Part shown: piece by piece, positions 8,826 through 17,068 of the stretch
Layout: each line of letters starts with the position of its first letter
Position numbering within the stretch: position 1 is the stretch's first letter
From: Sva-25 sp037385685
GTDB lineage: Bacteria > Pseudomonadota > Gammaproteobacteria > Chromatiales > Chromatiaceae
Length of the DNA stretch: 62,764 nucleotides
Assembly: GCA_037385685.1 (NCBI GenBank)
Contig: JARRMW010000013.1
Span: forward strand, 1-62,764
Direction of reading: 5' to 3'
The notes under the pieces: model-generated
Told to the model about the DNA's origin: nothing
The model's input: the letters and a program-made list of their open reading frames with translations, nothing else
Databases searched by the model: none
Translations under genes and position numbers: made by a program

Positions 8826-9776
8826 ATGAGCGGTCAGACCCAGCACAAGGTTCGATTGTTGCGCATCGGTGAGGAAGCCGATGCGCAACGCATCGACAAC
8901 TTCCTCATGAAGCACTTGAAAGGCGTGCCGAAGAGCCACATCTACCGGTTGCTGAGAAGTGGCCAGGTACGCGTCAACGGCAAACGCATCAAGCAGAATT
9001 TTCGCCTCTCCGTCGGTGACGAGGTGCGCATTCCACCCGTCAGGACATCGCAGACCGGTACGCCCGGTAAGCTGTCGGATCAGCAGAAACAGCGTCTCAA
9101 TGACGCTATTCTCTACGAAGACAAACGGCTGCTCGTGATCAACAAGCCCTCCGGGATGGCCGTGCATGGCGGCAGTGGAATCAGTCTCGGGGTTATCGAG
9201 CAGCTGCGCCTGCTGAGACCCGAAGAGAAAGGCCTCGAGCTGGTGCATCGGCTCGACCGTGCAACATCCGGCCTGCTGATGATTGCAAAACGGCGATCCG
9301 CGCTTCGGACACTGCATACCCTGCAGCGTGAGAACCGGATTCGCAAGAGCTACCTGGCGCTCGTGGCGGGTGACTGGCCGCAGAATCGCATGCGCGTGGA
9401 TGCGCCGCTGAAAAAGAACCTGTTGCGTGGCGGCGAGAGGGTCGTGACTGTCGATGCCGACGGCAAGCCCGCATCGACACTGTTCCGTATCAAGGAGCAG
9501 TTTGGCGACTGCATGCTCGTCGAGGCGGAGCTGTTGACAGGCAGAACGCACCAGATCCGGGTCCATGCGGCCCATCTCGGCACGCCCATCATCGGCGATG
9601 AGAAGTATGGCGATGACGAGATCAATCGACGTTATCGACAACTCGGCCTGAAACGGCTTTTTCTGCATGCCTGGCAGCTTGCCTTCGAATGGGGCGAGGA
9701 GGGCGACATGCTGAAACTTGTGGCGCCGCTTGAACCGGCGCTCGAACAACTCTTGACGACACTGCGCGAGACCTGA
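8826..9776 (+). CDS. rluC: 23S rRNA pseudouridine synthase, RluC type
   Basis: RluC converts uridines near the peptidyl-transferase centre of 23S rRNA (955, 2504 and 2580 in E. coli) to pseudouridine. The 316-residue protein has an N-terminal S4 RNA-binding domain (about 20-70) and the RluA-family catalytic motif HRLDRATSG with Asp144, followed by GRTHQIRVH. It starts 21 bases after the rne stop in the same direction. In E. coli the two genes are divergent, whereas other gammaproteobacteria show this co-directional order. The stop overlaps the next start by one base. Confidence 0.93.
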   Translation: MSGQTQHKVRLLRIGEEADAQRIDNFLMKHLKGVPKSHIYRLLRSGQVRVNGKRIKQNFRLSVGDEVRIPPVRTSQTGTPGKLSDQQKQRLNDAILYEDKRLLVINKPSGMAVHGGSGISLGVIEQLRLLRPEEKGLELVHRLDRATSGLLMIAKRRSALRTLHTLQRENRIRKSYLALVAGDWPQNRMRVDAPLKKNLLRGGERVVTVDADGKPASTLFRIKEQFGDCMLVEAELLTGRTHQIRVHAAHLGTPIIGDEKYGDDEINRRYRQLGLKRLFLHAWQLAFEWGEEGDMLKLVAPLEPALEQLLTTLRET

Positions 9777-10420
9777 TGTATCAACTGCTGGTATTCGACT
9801 GGGACGGCACCCTCATGGATTCCGAGGCTAAAATCGTGACCTGCCTGCAGGCTGCGGCCGCCGAGATAGGTGTCCCGGCACCTGCCGAAACGGAGGCACG
9901 CCAGGTGATCGGCCTTGGCCTGCACGAGGCAGTCAGAATGCTTTTTCCCGACAGTGACGAGGAAACGCACAGGGGACTGGCCGAAGCCTACCGCGACCAC
10001 TTTCTCGTGCGCAACAAGGCCCGTTCGCGGCTGTTTCCCGGTGTCGTCGAAACACTGACGTTCCTGTCGGATGATTACCTGCTCGCCGTGGCGACAGGCA
10101 AGAGCCGACGCGGGCTCGAGAAAGAACTCGACGAGTCAGGCCTGCGGCGATTTTTCCAGGCGACCCGCTGTGCCGACGAGGCCTTCTCCAAACCCCATCC
10201 GCAGATGCTGGAAGACATTCTCGAGAAGCTGGGCATGAACGCTTCGGACACGCTCGTGATCGGTGACACCGAATACGATATGCGCATGGCAACAAGCGCA
10301 GGTTCCCACGGGCTTGGTGTCAGTTATGGCGTGCATGAACCGCAACGACTGATCGACAGCGGTGCACTGGCGACACTTGACGCGCTTTCAGAGATGCCTG
10401 CATGGCTCATCGGACGATGA
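9776..10420 (+). CDS. HAD-superfamily hydrolase (phosphoglycolate-phosphatase-like)
   Basis: The 214-residue product is a HAD-IA phosphatase. Motif I is FDWDGTLMDS with nucleophile D8 and acid D10. Motif II is VATGKS, motif III the lysine in FSKPHPQM, and motif IV VIGDTEYDM. The cap is the four-helix type seen in Gph and PpaX, so small phosphorylated metabolites or nucleotides are likely substrates. The exact substrate cannot be told. It overlaps rluC by one base (TGATG), and this rluC-HAD-sppA order is also found in Pseudomonas. Confidence 0.85.
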   Translation: MYQLLVFDWDGTLMDSEAKIVTCLQAAAAEIGVPAPAETEARQVIGLGLHEAVRMLFPDSDEETHRGLAEAYRDHFLVRNKARSRLFPGVVETLTFLSDDYLLAVATGKSRRGLEKELDESGLRRFFQATRCADEAFSKPHPQMLEDILEKLGMNASDTLVIGDTEYDMRMATSAGSHGLGVSYGVHEPQRLIDSGALATLDALSEMPAWLIGR

Positions 10421-10487
10421 ATCACCCTGGTTCAGAGTCCACTGATACAATTTTCATGATTTTTGATTGATAAACGGACACACCGGC

Positions 10488-11477
10488 ATGGCGACAGAAG
10501 ACGACACGAGGCAAGAAGCAGGCAAGAAGCAGGGCGACGGTCCGTGGGAACGGCAGCTCGTCGAGAAACTGGTCATGGCATCAACCCGGGAGCAGACCCG
10601 GGCGCGTCGCTGGAATCTCTTTTTCAAGTTCCTGATCCTGGGCTATTTCATCGCGTTGCTCGTGATGGCTTTCTGGGGCGACAGTCTGACCGAGGCAGAG
10701 GCCCATCTGGAGGATCACGCGGCAGTCATCAGAATCAATGATGTCATCGCGCCCGATCAGCAGGGTGTATCGGCCGACCAGGTCATCAAGGGTCTCAAGA
10801 AGGCCTACAAGAACGACAAGGTCAAGGGCATCATTCTCGAGATCAACAGCCCCGGTGGCAGCCCCGTGCAATCTGCCCGTATCTGGTCTTCGGTCCGTGA
10901 GATGCGCAAGGAGCATGCCGATATTCCTGTCTACGCTGTGATCGGGGATGTCGGGGCTTCAGGCGCCTACTACGTTGCTTCTGCTGCCGATGAGATCTAT
11001 GCCAACGAGTCGAGTATCGTCGGTTCCATCGGCGTCCGGATGGGCGAGTTCGGTTTTGTCGATACTCTCGAGAAGCTTGGTATCGAGCGCCGTGTCATCA
11101 CGGCCGGTGACCGGAAGACTGCTCTCGATCCCTTCCTGCCGTTGCAAGAAGCAGACAAGGCGCATGCCGAAAAGATGCTTGCAGAAGTCCACGCCCAGTT
11201 CATCGATGCTGTCAGGCAGGGCAGGGGCGAGAAGCTCGTCGACAACGCGGATATCTTCAGCGGGCTTTTCTGGAGCGGCAAGACTGCCATGGAACTCGGG
11301 CTGATCGACGGCTTTGGTGACAGCCATTATGTCGCCGGGGAGTTGCTCAAGGTCGAGAAGAAGGTGGATTACACCTACGAGGAGACTGCGCTGGATCGCC
11401 TGCTGCGCCGGTTCGGTGCCGGTGTCGGCGAAGCGCTCGTGCGCTACAGCGTCGAGTCGAGCCTGCAGATCCGGTAA
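10488..11477 (+). CDS. sppA: Signal peptide peptidase SppA, short form
   Basis: SppA (family S49) degrades cleaved signal peptides in the membrane with a Ser/Lys dyad. The 329-residue protein has a cytoplasmic N-terminus, one membrane helix (about 45-63), INSPGGS, the nucleophile in GASGAYY (Ser158) and the general base in AGDRK (Lys210). It is the single-domain form, about half the size of E. coli SppA. I chose the ATG at 10488, which has GGA nine bases upstream. A TTG at 10467 would add seven residues. Confidence 0.9.
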   Translation: MATEDDTRQEAGKKQGDGPWERQLVEKLVMASTREQTRARRWNLFFKFLILGYFIALLVMAFWGDSLTEAEAHLEDHAAVIRINDVIAPDQQGVSADQVIKGLKKAYKNDKVKGIILEINSPGGSPVQSARIWSSVREMRKEHADIPVYAVIGDVGASGAYYVASAADEIYANESSIVGSIGVRMGEFGFVDTLEKLGIERRVITAGDRKTALDPFLPLQEADKAHAEKMLAEVHAQFIDAVRQGRGEKLVDNADIFSGLFWSGKTAMELGLIDGFGDSHYVAGELLKVEKKVDYTYEETALDRLLRRFGAGVGEALVRYSVESSLQIR

Positions 11478-11484
11478 ACAGGCC

Positions 11485-12297
11485 TCAGGCAGGTCGCTGA
11501 AGGATCAGCTCGAGCACCGCCTTGGAGCCGAAATAGGCGAGTAGCAGCACCAGGAAGCCGCCGATCGTCCACTGCAATGCCTTTCTGCCGCGCCAGCCGA
11601 AACGATAGCGTCCCCACAGCAGGACTGCGAAGATCACCCAGGCAACCAGCGACAGCGCTGTCTTGTGCACCAGGTGCTGGGCAAACATGTCCTCCAGAAA
11701 CAGAAAGCCGGTCACGAGCGAGCCGGTCAGCAAGAGCTGCCCGATCGCGATGAATTCGAAGAGCAGGCTCTCCATGGTCTGCAGCGGCGGCAATGCACGA
11801 ATAAATCCACCGGGCTGGCGGTTGTGCAGATGCCTGTCCTGTACCCACAGCAACAGCGCTTGCACGCTGGCAATTGCGAACATGCTCCAGGCCAGCAGTG
11901 AGGTCAGCACATGCAGGCCGAGCTTCCAGCTTGCGCCGGCCTTGAAGAGCATGCTCGACTCCGAGAATCCTGCGATCAGGACAGCTGCGGCAATGAACGG
12001 GAACATGAAAATCGCGAGGTTCTCGACGGGCTTGCTGAATGCCGACACCAGGGTCACGAGGGCGATGGTCCAGCCGGCAAGGCTGACAGCCTGGAAGAAG
12101 GCCAGGTTGATGCCCTGTTCAGTGTGCAGGTTGTAGTAGAGCACCAGGGCGTGCAGCAATGCGGCGCTGAATCCGGTAGCGAGCACTGTGCCGCGACTGA
12201 TCTTCTCCGCCGCATCCGGGCGAAACAGCCTCACGGCCGCGATCAGGGCAGTCAGCAGGTAGAGAAAAGCGGCAAGGATGGGTAACGGCTGTTGCAT
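11485..12297 (-). CDS. CcsA/YpjD-family membrane protein (cytochrome c assembly-like)
   Basis: The 270-residue product has about eight membrane helices and belongs to the cytochrome-c-assembly (CcsA/CcmC/HemX) family, in the branch called YpjD in gammaproteobacteria. Histidines at helix ends (ALLHALVLYYN, WKLGLHVLTSLLAW, HLVHKTALSLVAW) could bind haem. Family members handle haem across the inner membrane, but YpjD itself has no firm function. It usually lies beside ffh. Here it converges on sppA with seven bases between stops. Confidence 0.8.
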   Translation of the reverse strand: MQQPLPILAAFLYLLTALIAAVRLFRPDAAEKISRGTVLATGFSAALLHALVLYYNLHTEQGINLAFFQAVSLAGWTIALVTLVSAFSKPVENLAIFMFPFIAAAVLIAGFSESSMLFKAGASWKLGLHVLTSLLAWSMFAIASVQALLLWVQDRHLHNRQPGGFIRALPPLQTMESLLFEFIAIGQLLLTGSLVTGFLFLEDMFAQHLVHKTALSLVAWVIFAVLLWGRYRFGWRGRKALQWTIGGFLVLLLAYFGSKAVLELILQRPA

Positions 12298-12446
12298 GGC
12301 GGCATGATCGCATATTTGCGATGACTGGAGAATCGCGAATTGAGGGATCCGGCGTGAGATTCCGGTGCTTCAGTGAATGTCCGAGCAGCGACTGCCTGTA
12401 ACCCTTCAAACAGCAGAGATTTTCATCATGGCCGAATAAATCGGTA

Positions 12447-12452
12447 TATAAT
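12447..12452 (+). promoter_or_regulatory. Candidate -10 box upstream of guaB
   Basis: A perfect TATAAT lies 40 bases upstream of the guaB ATG in an AT-rich patch between divergent genes. I see no good -35 element at the usual 16-18 base spacing, so an activator or an extended element would be needed. It is a candidate only. Confidence 0.4.
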
Positions 12453-12491
12453 TGGTCGCTATTTTTCAGTAGCCCGAAGAGCCAGATAGAG

Positions 12492-13961
12492 ATGCTGCGA
12501 ATTGCCGAGGAAGCCCTGACTTTTGACGATGTCCTGCTCGTGCCCGCCCATTCGAGCGTGATGCCCAAGGATGTCTCCCTTGCGACGCGTCTGACACGCG
12601 ACATTGAACTCAACATTCCGCTGGTCTCTGCCGCCATGGACACGGTTACCGAGGCCAAGCTGGCCATTGCAATGGCTCTCGAGGGCGGTATCGGCATCAT
12701 CCACAAGAACATGACCGTCGAGCAGCAGGCATCGCGTGTTCGCTGGGTCAAGAAATACGAGAGCGGCGTCATCCATGACCCGATCACCGTGTCACCCACG
12801 ACCAGCATCGGCGAGGTCCTCGAGCTGACGCGCAAGAACCGCATCTCCGGCGTTCCCGTCGTCGATGGTGACGACCTGGTCGGCATCGTCACCGGGCGTG
12901 ACCTGCGTTTCGAGACGCGCACCTCCGAGCCTGTCAGCTCCATCATGACACCCAAGGACAAGCTCATTACTGTCAATGAGGGTGCCAGCCGCGAGGAAGT
13001 CAAGGCACTCCTGCACCAGCATCGCATCGAGAAGGTGCTTGTCGTCAACGACGACTTCAAATTGCGTGGCCTGATTACCGTCAAGGATATCCAGAAGGCC
13101 AGCGACTACCCGAATGCCTGCCGTGACAGCCAGGAACGGCTGCGCGCCGGTGCTGCAGTCGGCGTAGGCGAGGGTACCGACGAGCGTGTCCAGGCACTGG
13201 TCGAGGCGGGCGTGGATGTGATTGTCGTCGACACGGCACACGGCCACTCCCAGGGTGTCCTGGATCGTGTGGCCTGGGTCAAGAAACACTTTCCGGACAT
13301 CCAGGTTGTCGGTGGCAATATCGCCTCCGCCGAAGCAGCCGTGGCCCTCGTCGAGGCGGGCGCGGATGCCGTCAAGGTCGGTATCGGCCCGGGCTCCATT
13401 TGCACCACACGTATCGTTGCCGGTGTCGGCGTGCCGCAGATCACAGCTGTCGCGAATGTTGCCGATGCGCTCAGGGACACCGATGTGCCGGTCATCGCGG
13501 ATGGTGGCCTGCGTTACTCCGGGGATATTGCCAAGGTCCTCGTTGCGGGAGCGCACTCTGTCATGGTTGGCGGCCTCTTTGCCGGTACCGACGAGTCGCC
13601 CGGCGAAGTCGAGATCTACCAGGGACGTTCCTACAAATCCTACCGTGGTATGGGCTCGATCGGCGCCATGTCCGGCAAGCAGGGATCCTCCGATCGCTAC
13701 TTCCAGGAAGGGACGACAGAGTCCGACAAGCTCGTTCCCGAGGGGATCGAGGGGCGCGTTCCGTACAAGGGTCCGCTCCTGAACGTGATCACGCAGCTCA
13801 CCGGCGGCATCCGTTCCAGCATGGGTTACACCGGCTGCGCCACGATCGAGGAGATGCGGACCAAACCGCAATTCGTGCGTGTCACGAATGCCGGCATGCG
13901 TGAATCCCATGTCCACGACGTGACCATCACCAAGGAAGCGCCGAACTACCGTCGCGACTGA
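12492..13961 (+). CDS. guaB: Inosine-5'-monophosphate dehydrogenase
   Basis: GuaB oxidises IMP to XMP with NAD, the committed step to GMP. The 489-residue protein has the TIM barrel split by two CBS domains (about 95-205) that sense purine nucleotides. The catalytic cysteine is Cys304 in GPGSICTTR, and the mobile flap region contains YKSYRGMGS. Length equals the typical 487-490. It is followed 57 bases later by guaA, the standard guaBA operon. Confidence 0.97.
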   Translation: MLRIAEEALTFDDVLLVPAHSSVMPKDVSLATRLTRDIELNIPLVSAAMDTVTEAKLAIAMALEGGIGIIHKNMTVEQQASRVRWVKKYESGVIHDPITVSPTTSIGEVLELTRKNRISGVPVVDGDDLVGIVTGRDLRFETRTSEPVSSIMTPKDKLITVNEGASREEVKALLHQHRIEKVLVVNDDFKLRGLITVKDIQKASDYPNACRDSQERLRAGAAVGVGEGTDERVQALVEAGVDVIVVDTAHGHSQGVLDRVAWVKKHFPDIQVVGGNIASAEAAVALVEAGADAVKVGIGPGSICTTRIVAGVGVPQITAVANVADALRDTDVPVIADGGLRYSGDIAKVLVAGAHSVMVGGLFAGTDESPGEVEIYQGRSYKSYRGMGSIGAMSGKQGSSDRYFQEGTTESDKLVPEGIEGRVPYKGPLLNVITQLTGGIRSSMGYTGCATIEEMRTKPQFVRVTNAGMRESHVHDVTITKEAPNYRRD

Positions 13962-14018
13962 GACCATCGACGGACAACGCTCATACAGAAGACTCTCAAG
14001 CGACGATCTGGAAGCCCG

Positions 14019-15593
14019 ATGACTGATATTCATGCCCACCGAATTCTGATCGTGGATTTCGGTTCCCAGTACACCCAGCTGATCGCGCGACGCGTGCGCG
14101 AGGCCGGCGTCTACTGCGAAATCTGGCCCTGGGATAACTGCGAGGAGGCGATCCGGGAGCAGAAGCCGGCTGGCATTATTCTCTCGGGTGGCCCCGAGAC
14201 GGTGACAGGCGAAGAAGCACCGAGCGCCCCTCAGATCGTTTTCGAACTCGGCGTGCCGGTACTGGGCATCTGCTACGGCATGCAAACCATGGCGGCACAA
14301 CTGGGTGGCGAGGTCGTCAATTCAGACAAGCACGAATACGGCTACGCGCGTGTTCGCGCCCGGGGACATTCGACCCTGCTGCGTGAGATCGAGGATCATG
14401 TCTCGGGCGAAGGCTACGGCCTGCTCGATGTCTGGATGAGCCACGGCGATCGTGTCGAACAGTTGCCCGATGGTTTCATGGCGATCTGCACGACGGACGA
14501 TGCGCCGATCGCCGGGATGGCCGACGAGGAACGTCGTTTCTACGGCCTGCAGTTTCACCCGGAAGTCACGCATACCACACAAGGTGGCCGCATTCTTGAA
14601 CGCTTCCTGTTCGAGATCTGTGGCTGCGAGGCCCTGTGGACGCCCGGGAGCATTATCGAGGATTCCATCAACAGTGTCCGGGAACAGGTTGGCAACGGCA
14701 AGGTGCTGCTCGGCCTCTCCGGAGGTGTCGATTCTTCCGTGGTAGCGGCGCTGTTGCACAAGGCGATCGGCGACCAGCTCGTATGCGTTTTCGTCGATAA
14801 CGGCCTGCTGCGCCTCAACGAGGGTGACCAGGTCATGGCGACCTTTGCACAGCACATGGGGGTCAACGTGATCCGTGTGGATGCCGAGGATCGCTTTCTC
14901 GCTGCGCTCGAGGGCGAGGCCGACCCGGAAAAGAAACGCAAGATCATCGGCAACCTTTTCATCGAGATCTTCGAGGAGGAGGCCTCCAGGCTCGAGGATG
15001 TCGATTTCCTTGCGCAGGGAACCATCTATCCCGATGTCATCGAGTCTGCCGGCGCCAAGTCCGGCAAGGCGCATGTCATCAAGTCGCACCACAACGTGGG
15101 TGGCCTTCCGGAGTACATGAAGCTGGAGCTGATCGAGCCACTGCGCGAACTCTTCAAGGACGAGGTGCGCAAGATCGGTGTCGAACTCGGCCTGCCGTCC
15201 GAGATGATCTACCGGCACCCGTTTCCCGGGCCGGGACTCGGTGTCCGCATTCTCGGCGAGGTGAAAAAAGAGTATGCAGATCTGCTGAGGCTCGCGGATC
15301 ACATCTATATCGAAGAGCTCCACAAGCACGATCTCTACGACGAGGTCAGCCAGGCCTTTACAGTCTTCCTGCCGGTCAAGTCGGTTGGCGTCGTGGGTGA
15401 CGCACGCCGCTACGAGTATGTCGTGACCCTGCGCGCGGTCAAGACTGTCGATTTCATGACGGCACACTTCGCACACCTGCCTTTCGAGTTCCTCGAAACC
15501 GTCTCGCGCCGCATCATCAACGAGGTGCCGGGCATCTCGCGTGTCGCCTACGACATTTCAAGCAAGCCCCCTGCAACGATCGAGTGGGAGTAG
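14019..15593 (+). CDS. guaA: GMP synthase (glutamine-hydrolysing)
   Basis: GuaA aminates XMP to GMP using ATP and glutamine. The 524-residue protein has an N-terminal class I amidotransferase with Cys85 in GICYGMQ and FHPEV, an ATP-pyrophosphatase domain with the P-loop LGLSGGVDSSV, and a C-terminal dimer domain ending TIEWE. The last 15 bases are duplicated 1.39 kb downstream, marking this gene end as an integration target. GMP synthase genes are a known hotspot for genomic islands. The reading frame itself is intact. Confidence 0.97.
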   Translation: MTDIHAHRILIVDFGSQYTQLIARRVREAGVYCEIWPWDNCEEAIREQKPAGIILSGGPETVTGEEAPSAPQIVFELGVPVLGICYGMQTMAAQLGGEVVNSDKHEYGYARVRARGHSTLLREIEDHVSGEGYGLLDVWMSHGDRVEQLPDGFMAICTTDDAPIAGMADEERRFYGLQFHPEVTHTTQGGRILERFLFEICGCEALWTPGSIIEDSINSVREQVGNGKVLLGLSGGVDSSVVAALLHKAIGDQLVCVFVDNGLLRLNEGDQVMATFAQHMGVNVIRVDAEDRFLAALEGEADPEKKRKIIGNLFIEIFEEEASRLEDVDFLAQGTIYPDVIESAGAKSGKAHVIKSHHNVGGLPEYMKLELIEPLRELFKDEVRKIGVELGLPSEMIYRHPFPGPGLGVRILGEVKKEYADLLRLADHIYIEELHKHDLYDEVSQAFTVFLPVKSVGVVGDARRYEYVVTLRAVKTVDFMTAHFAHLPFEFLETVSRRIINEVPGISRVAYDISSKPPATIEWE

Positions 15594-15595
15594 GG
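15579..15595 (+). repeat. Left 17-bp direct repeat (attL-like), overlapping the guaA stop
   Basis: This is the left copy of ATCGAGTGGGAGTAGGG. It contains codons Ile-Glu-Trp-Glu and the TAG stop of guaA, so insertion leaves the protein unchanged. Confidence 0.85.
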
Positions 15596-16272
15596 CAGAT
15601 CTGGCACTGGCTGGCAGGGGTAAGCAGACTCTTTCAGTGATATCGATCATGGTATTGTGATGCATATATCAGCGCAGCGAACCAGTACCATGCCTGGCGT
15701 GCCGAGCCGTTCATGGTATCCATGATCGAGCATTTGCCTCACCGGATTGGAAGGCGGCATGCACATGCGTTCTTTCCTTCTACGCCCGGGACACTTACTT
15801 TGTCTTCTTGACTGTAGTCGCTTGTACGACGGTCCTGTACAGATAGCAGTATGGTATTACCGTTTAGTAGGAAAATAAGCCATTGAATATAAATGATAAA
15901 AAAGACTTATTTACAATAGGGCGGGAGTGACGGAAATTTATAAGTTATTGAAATATAATAATAAATAAAGTTCAATTGATCATATAATCTGCATCATCAA
16001 TGGTATTTTTCATGGCATTTTCCGCGCGCTGTAACGCAAATACCTGCGATACCATGAGTAGCATATTGGCGCTGTCATGGTATCAGAGCGCTTGAACTAT
16101 ATGTGCACTGGCGCAATCCGGAAACCTGTTATAGCGGCAATGATTATCTGGATTCTGGTCATGAAATGAGTTGGATATATCTCGCTAATCCTGCGTTTAC
16201 AGTATCCCGGTCGGTTAATTGCCAATTGTAACCAAGTACGTTACAGTATCACTCCATGGAAGGAGATCGCCA
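15594..16272 (+). other. Noncoding AT-rich arm of the guaA element
   Basis: About 680 bases with no plausible gene. It is much richer in A and T than guaA, especially 15855-16000. It contains several CATGGTAT-type motifs in both orientations (listed separately), and it must also hold the higBA promoter, for which I see no clear -35/-10 pair. Confidence 0.6.
15648..16083 (+). repeat. CATGGTAT motif array, left arm
   Basis: CATGGTAT or close variants occur at 15648-15655, 15712-15719, 15851-15857 (ATGGTAT), 16000-16006 (ATGGTAT), 16011-16018 (CATGGCAT), inverted at 16049-16056 (ATACCATG) and at 16076-16083. The pair near 16000 is spaced about one helical turn apart. Repeated short sites beside an attachment core resemble integrase arm-type sites. 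They could also be operators for HigA or another repressor. Confidence 0.65.
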
Positions 16273-16569
16273 CTGATTCAAAGTTTTCGGGACCGCTGGC
16301 TTAGGGATTTTTATCTGAAAGATAAAACCAGCAAGAAGATACCGTCTGAAGTCGAAGACCGACTTTTCCGAAAGCTGCAGTTAATCGATGACGCGACCTG
16401 TGATCTCGACTTGCGGTCGCCTCCGAGCAATCATTTTGAAAAGTTGAGAGGAAATCTGGCAGGGAAGCATTCGATCCGCGTTAATAAACGATGGCGGCTG
16501 GTGTTTACCTGGTCAGGCGAACGTGGTGAGGCCGAGGACATCTATCTGGATAACCACGACTATCGGTGA
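16273..16569 (+). CDS. higB: HigB/RelE-family mRNA-interferase toxin
   Basis: HigB toxins cut mRNA on the ribosome until bound by HigA. The product (98 residues from the chosen start) matches the family along its length: QSFRDRWLRDFY, the helix SKKIPSEVEDRLFRKLQ, PPSNHFEKLRG, HSIRVNKRWRLVFTW and the C-terminal YLDNHDYR. No ATG, GTG or TTG lies where homologues begin. A CTG at 16273 has AGGAG seven bases upstream at 16261-16265, and an ATT follows at 16276, so initiation is probably at a rare codon. A six-codon ATG frame (16256-16276) overlaps that point. The stop overlaps the higA ribosome site. Confidence 0.85.
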   Translation: MIQSFRDRWLRDFYLKDKTSKKIPSEVEDRLFRKLQLIDDATCDLDLRSPPSNHFEKLRGNLAGKHSIRVNKRWRLVFTWSGERGEAEDIYLDNHDYR

Positions 16570-16577
16570 GGCAGGCT

Positions 16578-16880
16578 ATGAATATCACAAAACGACAACC
16601 CGTCAGTGTCGGTGAAATGATTACCGAGGAATTTCTCGCGCCCTTGGCGCTGACTCAGGGACAATTGGCTGAAGCGATGGGCGTCAGTCGAAAAACCGTC
16701 AATGAATTGTGTACCAATCGTCGTGCAATCACGGCCGATACGGCATTGATGCTGGCGACCGTATTTGGGAATACGGCTGATTTCTGGTTGAATCTGCAGC
16801 AGCGCAACGAGCTATGGAAAGCGCTTAACACACCAAAGCGGCGAGCGCGGATCGAGAAGGCTAAACCGATTGCGGCTTAA
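16578..16880 (+). CDS. higA: HigA-family antitoxin (XRE helix-turn-helix)
   Basis: HigA neutralises HigB and represses the operon. The 100-residue protein starts MNITKRQPVSVGEMITEEFL, typical of the HigA/VapI group. A helix-turn-helix follows (LTQGQLAEAMGVSRKTVNELCTNRR, about 25-50), then TALMLATVFGNTADFWLNLQ. The ATG at 16578 lies eight bases after the higB stop with GAGG just upstream, so the two are coupled. A GTG at 16566 inside higB is unlikely. A degraded second copy of this gene's 3' end lies at 17069-17125. Confidence 0.9.
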   Translation: MNITKRQPVSVGEMITEEFLAPLALTQGQLAEAMGVSRKTVNELCTNRRAITADTALMLATVFGNTADFWLNLQQRNELWKALNTPKRRARIEKAKPIAA

Positions 16881-16891
16881 GTTTGACTGGA

Positions 16892-16911
16892 CATGGTATT
16901 TTTCGTGGTAT
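16892..16911 (+). repeat. CATGGTAT motif pair, right arm
   Basis: CATGGTAT (16892-16899) and CGTGGTAT (16904-16911) are separated by TTTT, the same layout as the left-arm pair ATGGTATTTTTCATGGCAT near 16000. The pair lies 60 bases from the right 17-bp repeat and just after higA. Confidence 0.65.
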
Positions 16912-16969
16912 CAGCACCCGTGATCGCTGGAAAGTCTTTGTCACTGCTGACATTTTTGGCTCGTTGATA

Positions 16970-16986
16970 ATCGAGTGGGAGTAGGG
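16970..16986 (+). repeat. Right 17-bp direct repeat (attR-like)
   Basis: This is an exact second copy of ATCGAGTGGGAGTAGGG, in noncoding sequence 1,391 bases downstream of the guaA copy. The bases on either side do not match those around the guaA copy, so the identity is confined to the core expected for a recombination site. Confidence 0.85.
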
Positions 16987-17045
16987 AAACTCTGAATCAC
17001 GGGAGAATAGATCAGAACCCTTGTCCGAAATCGCAGACGTTTCTG

Positions 17046-17064
17046 GAAGGGTACTGCCCCCTTT
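17046..17064 (+). repeat. Degenerate AAGGG..CTG..CCCTTT palindrome
   Basis: AAGGGTACTGCCCCCTTTA is a diverged member of the same palindrome family as 18144-18162 and 19087-19105. It lies just before the higA remnant. Confidence 0.4.
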
Positions 17065-17068
17065 ACGG

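Larger units (their letters stand above)
15579..16986 (+). mobile_element. Small integrase-less element inserted at the guaA 3' end, carrying higBA
   Basis: The 17-base sequence ATCGAGTGGGAGTAGGG, which includes the last codons and stop of guaA, occurs at 15579-15595 and again at 16970-16986 in the same orientation. Between them are an AT-rich 0.6-kb noncoding stretch, a HigB/HigA toxin-antitoxin pair, and repeated CATGGTAT motifs. This is the structure left by site-specific integration at a gene end (attL and attR). No recombinase gene is present, so it is either a decayed island that kept its addiction module or a small element moved by an integrase supplied elsewhere. The repeats are seen directly. 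Mobility is inference. Confidence 0.7.

Noticed and set aside
14322..15476. 384-codon minus-strand frame under guaA
   Set aside because: It is wholly antisense to a well-defined GMP synthase. The protein is not recognisable.
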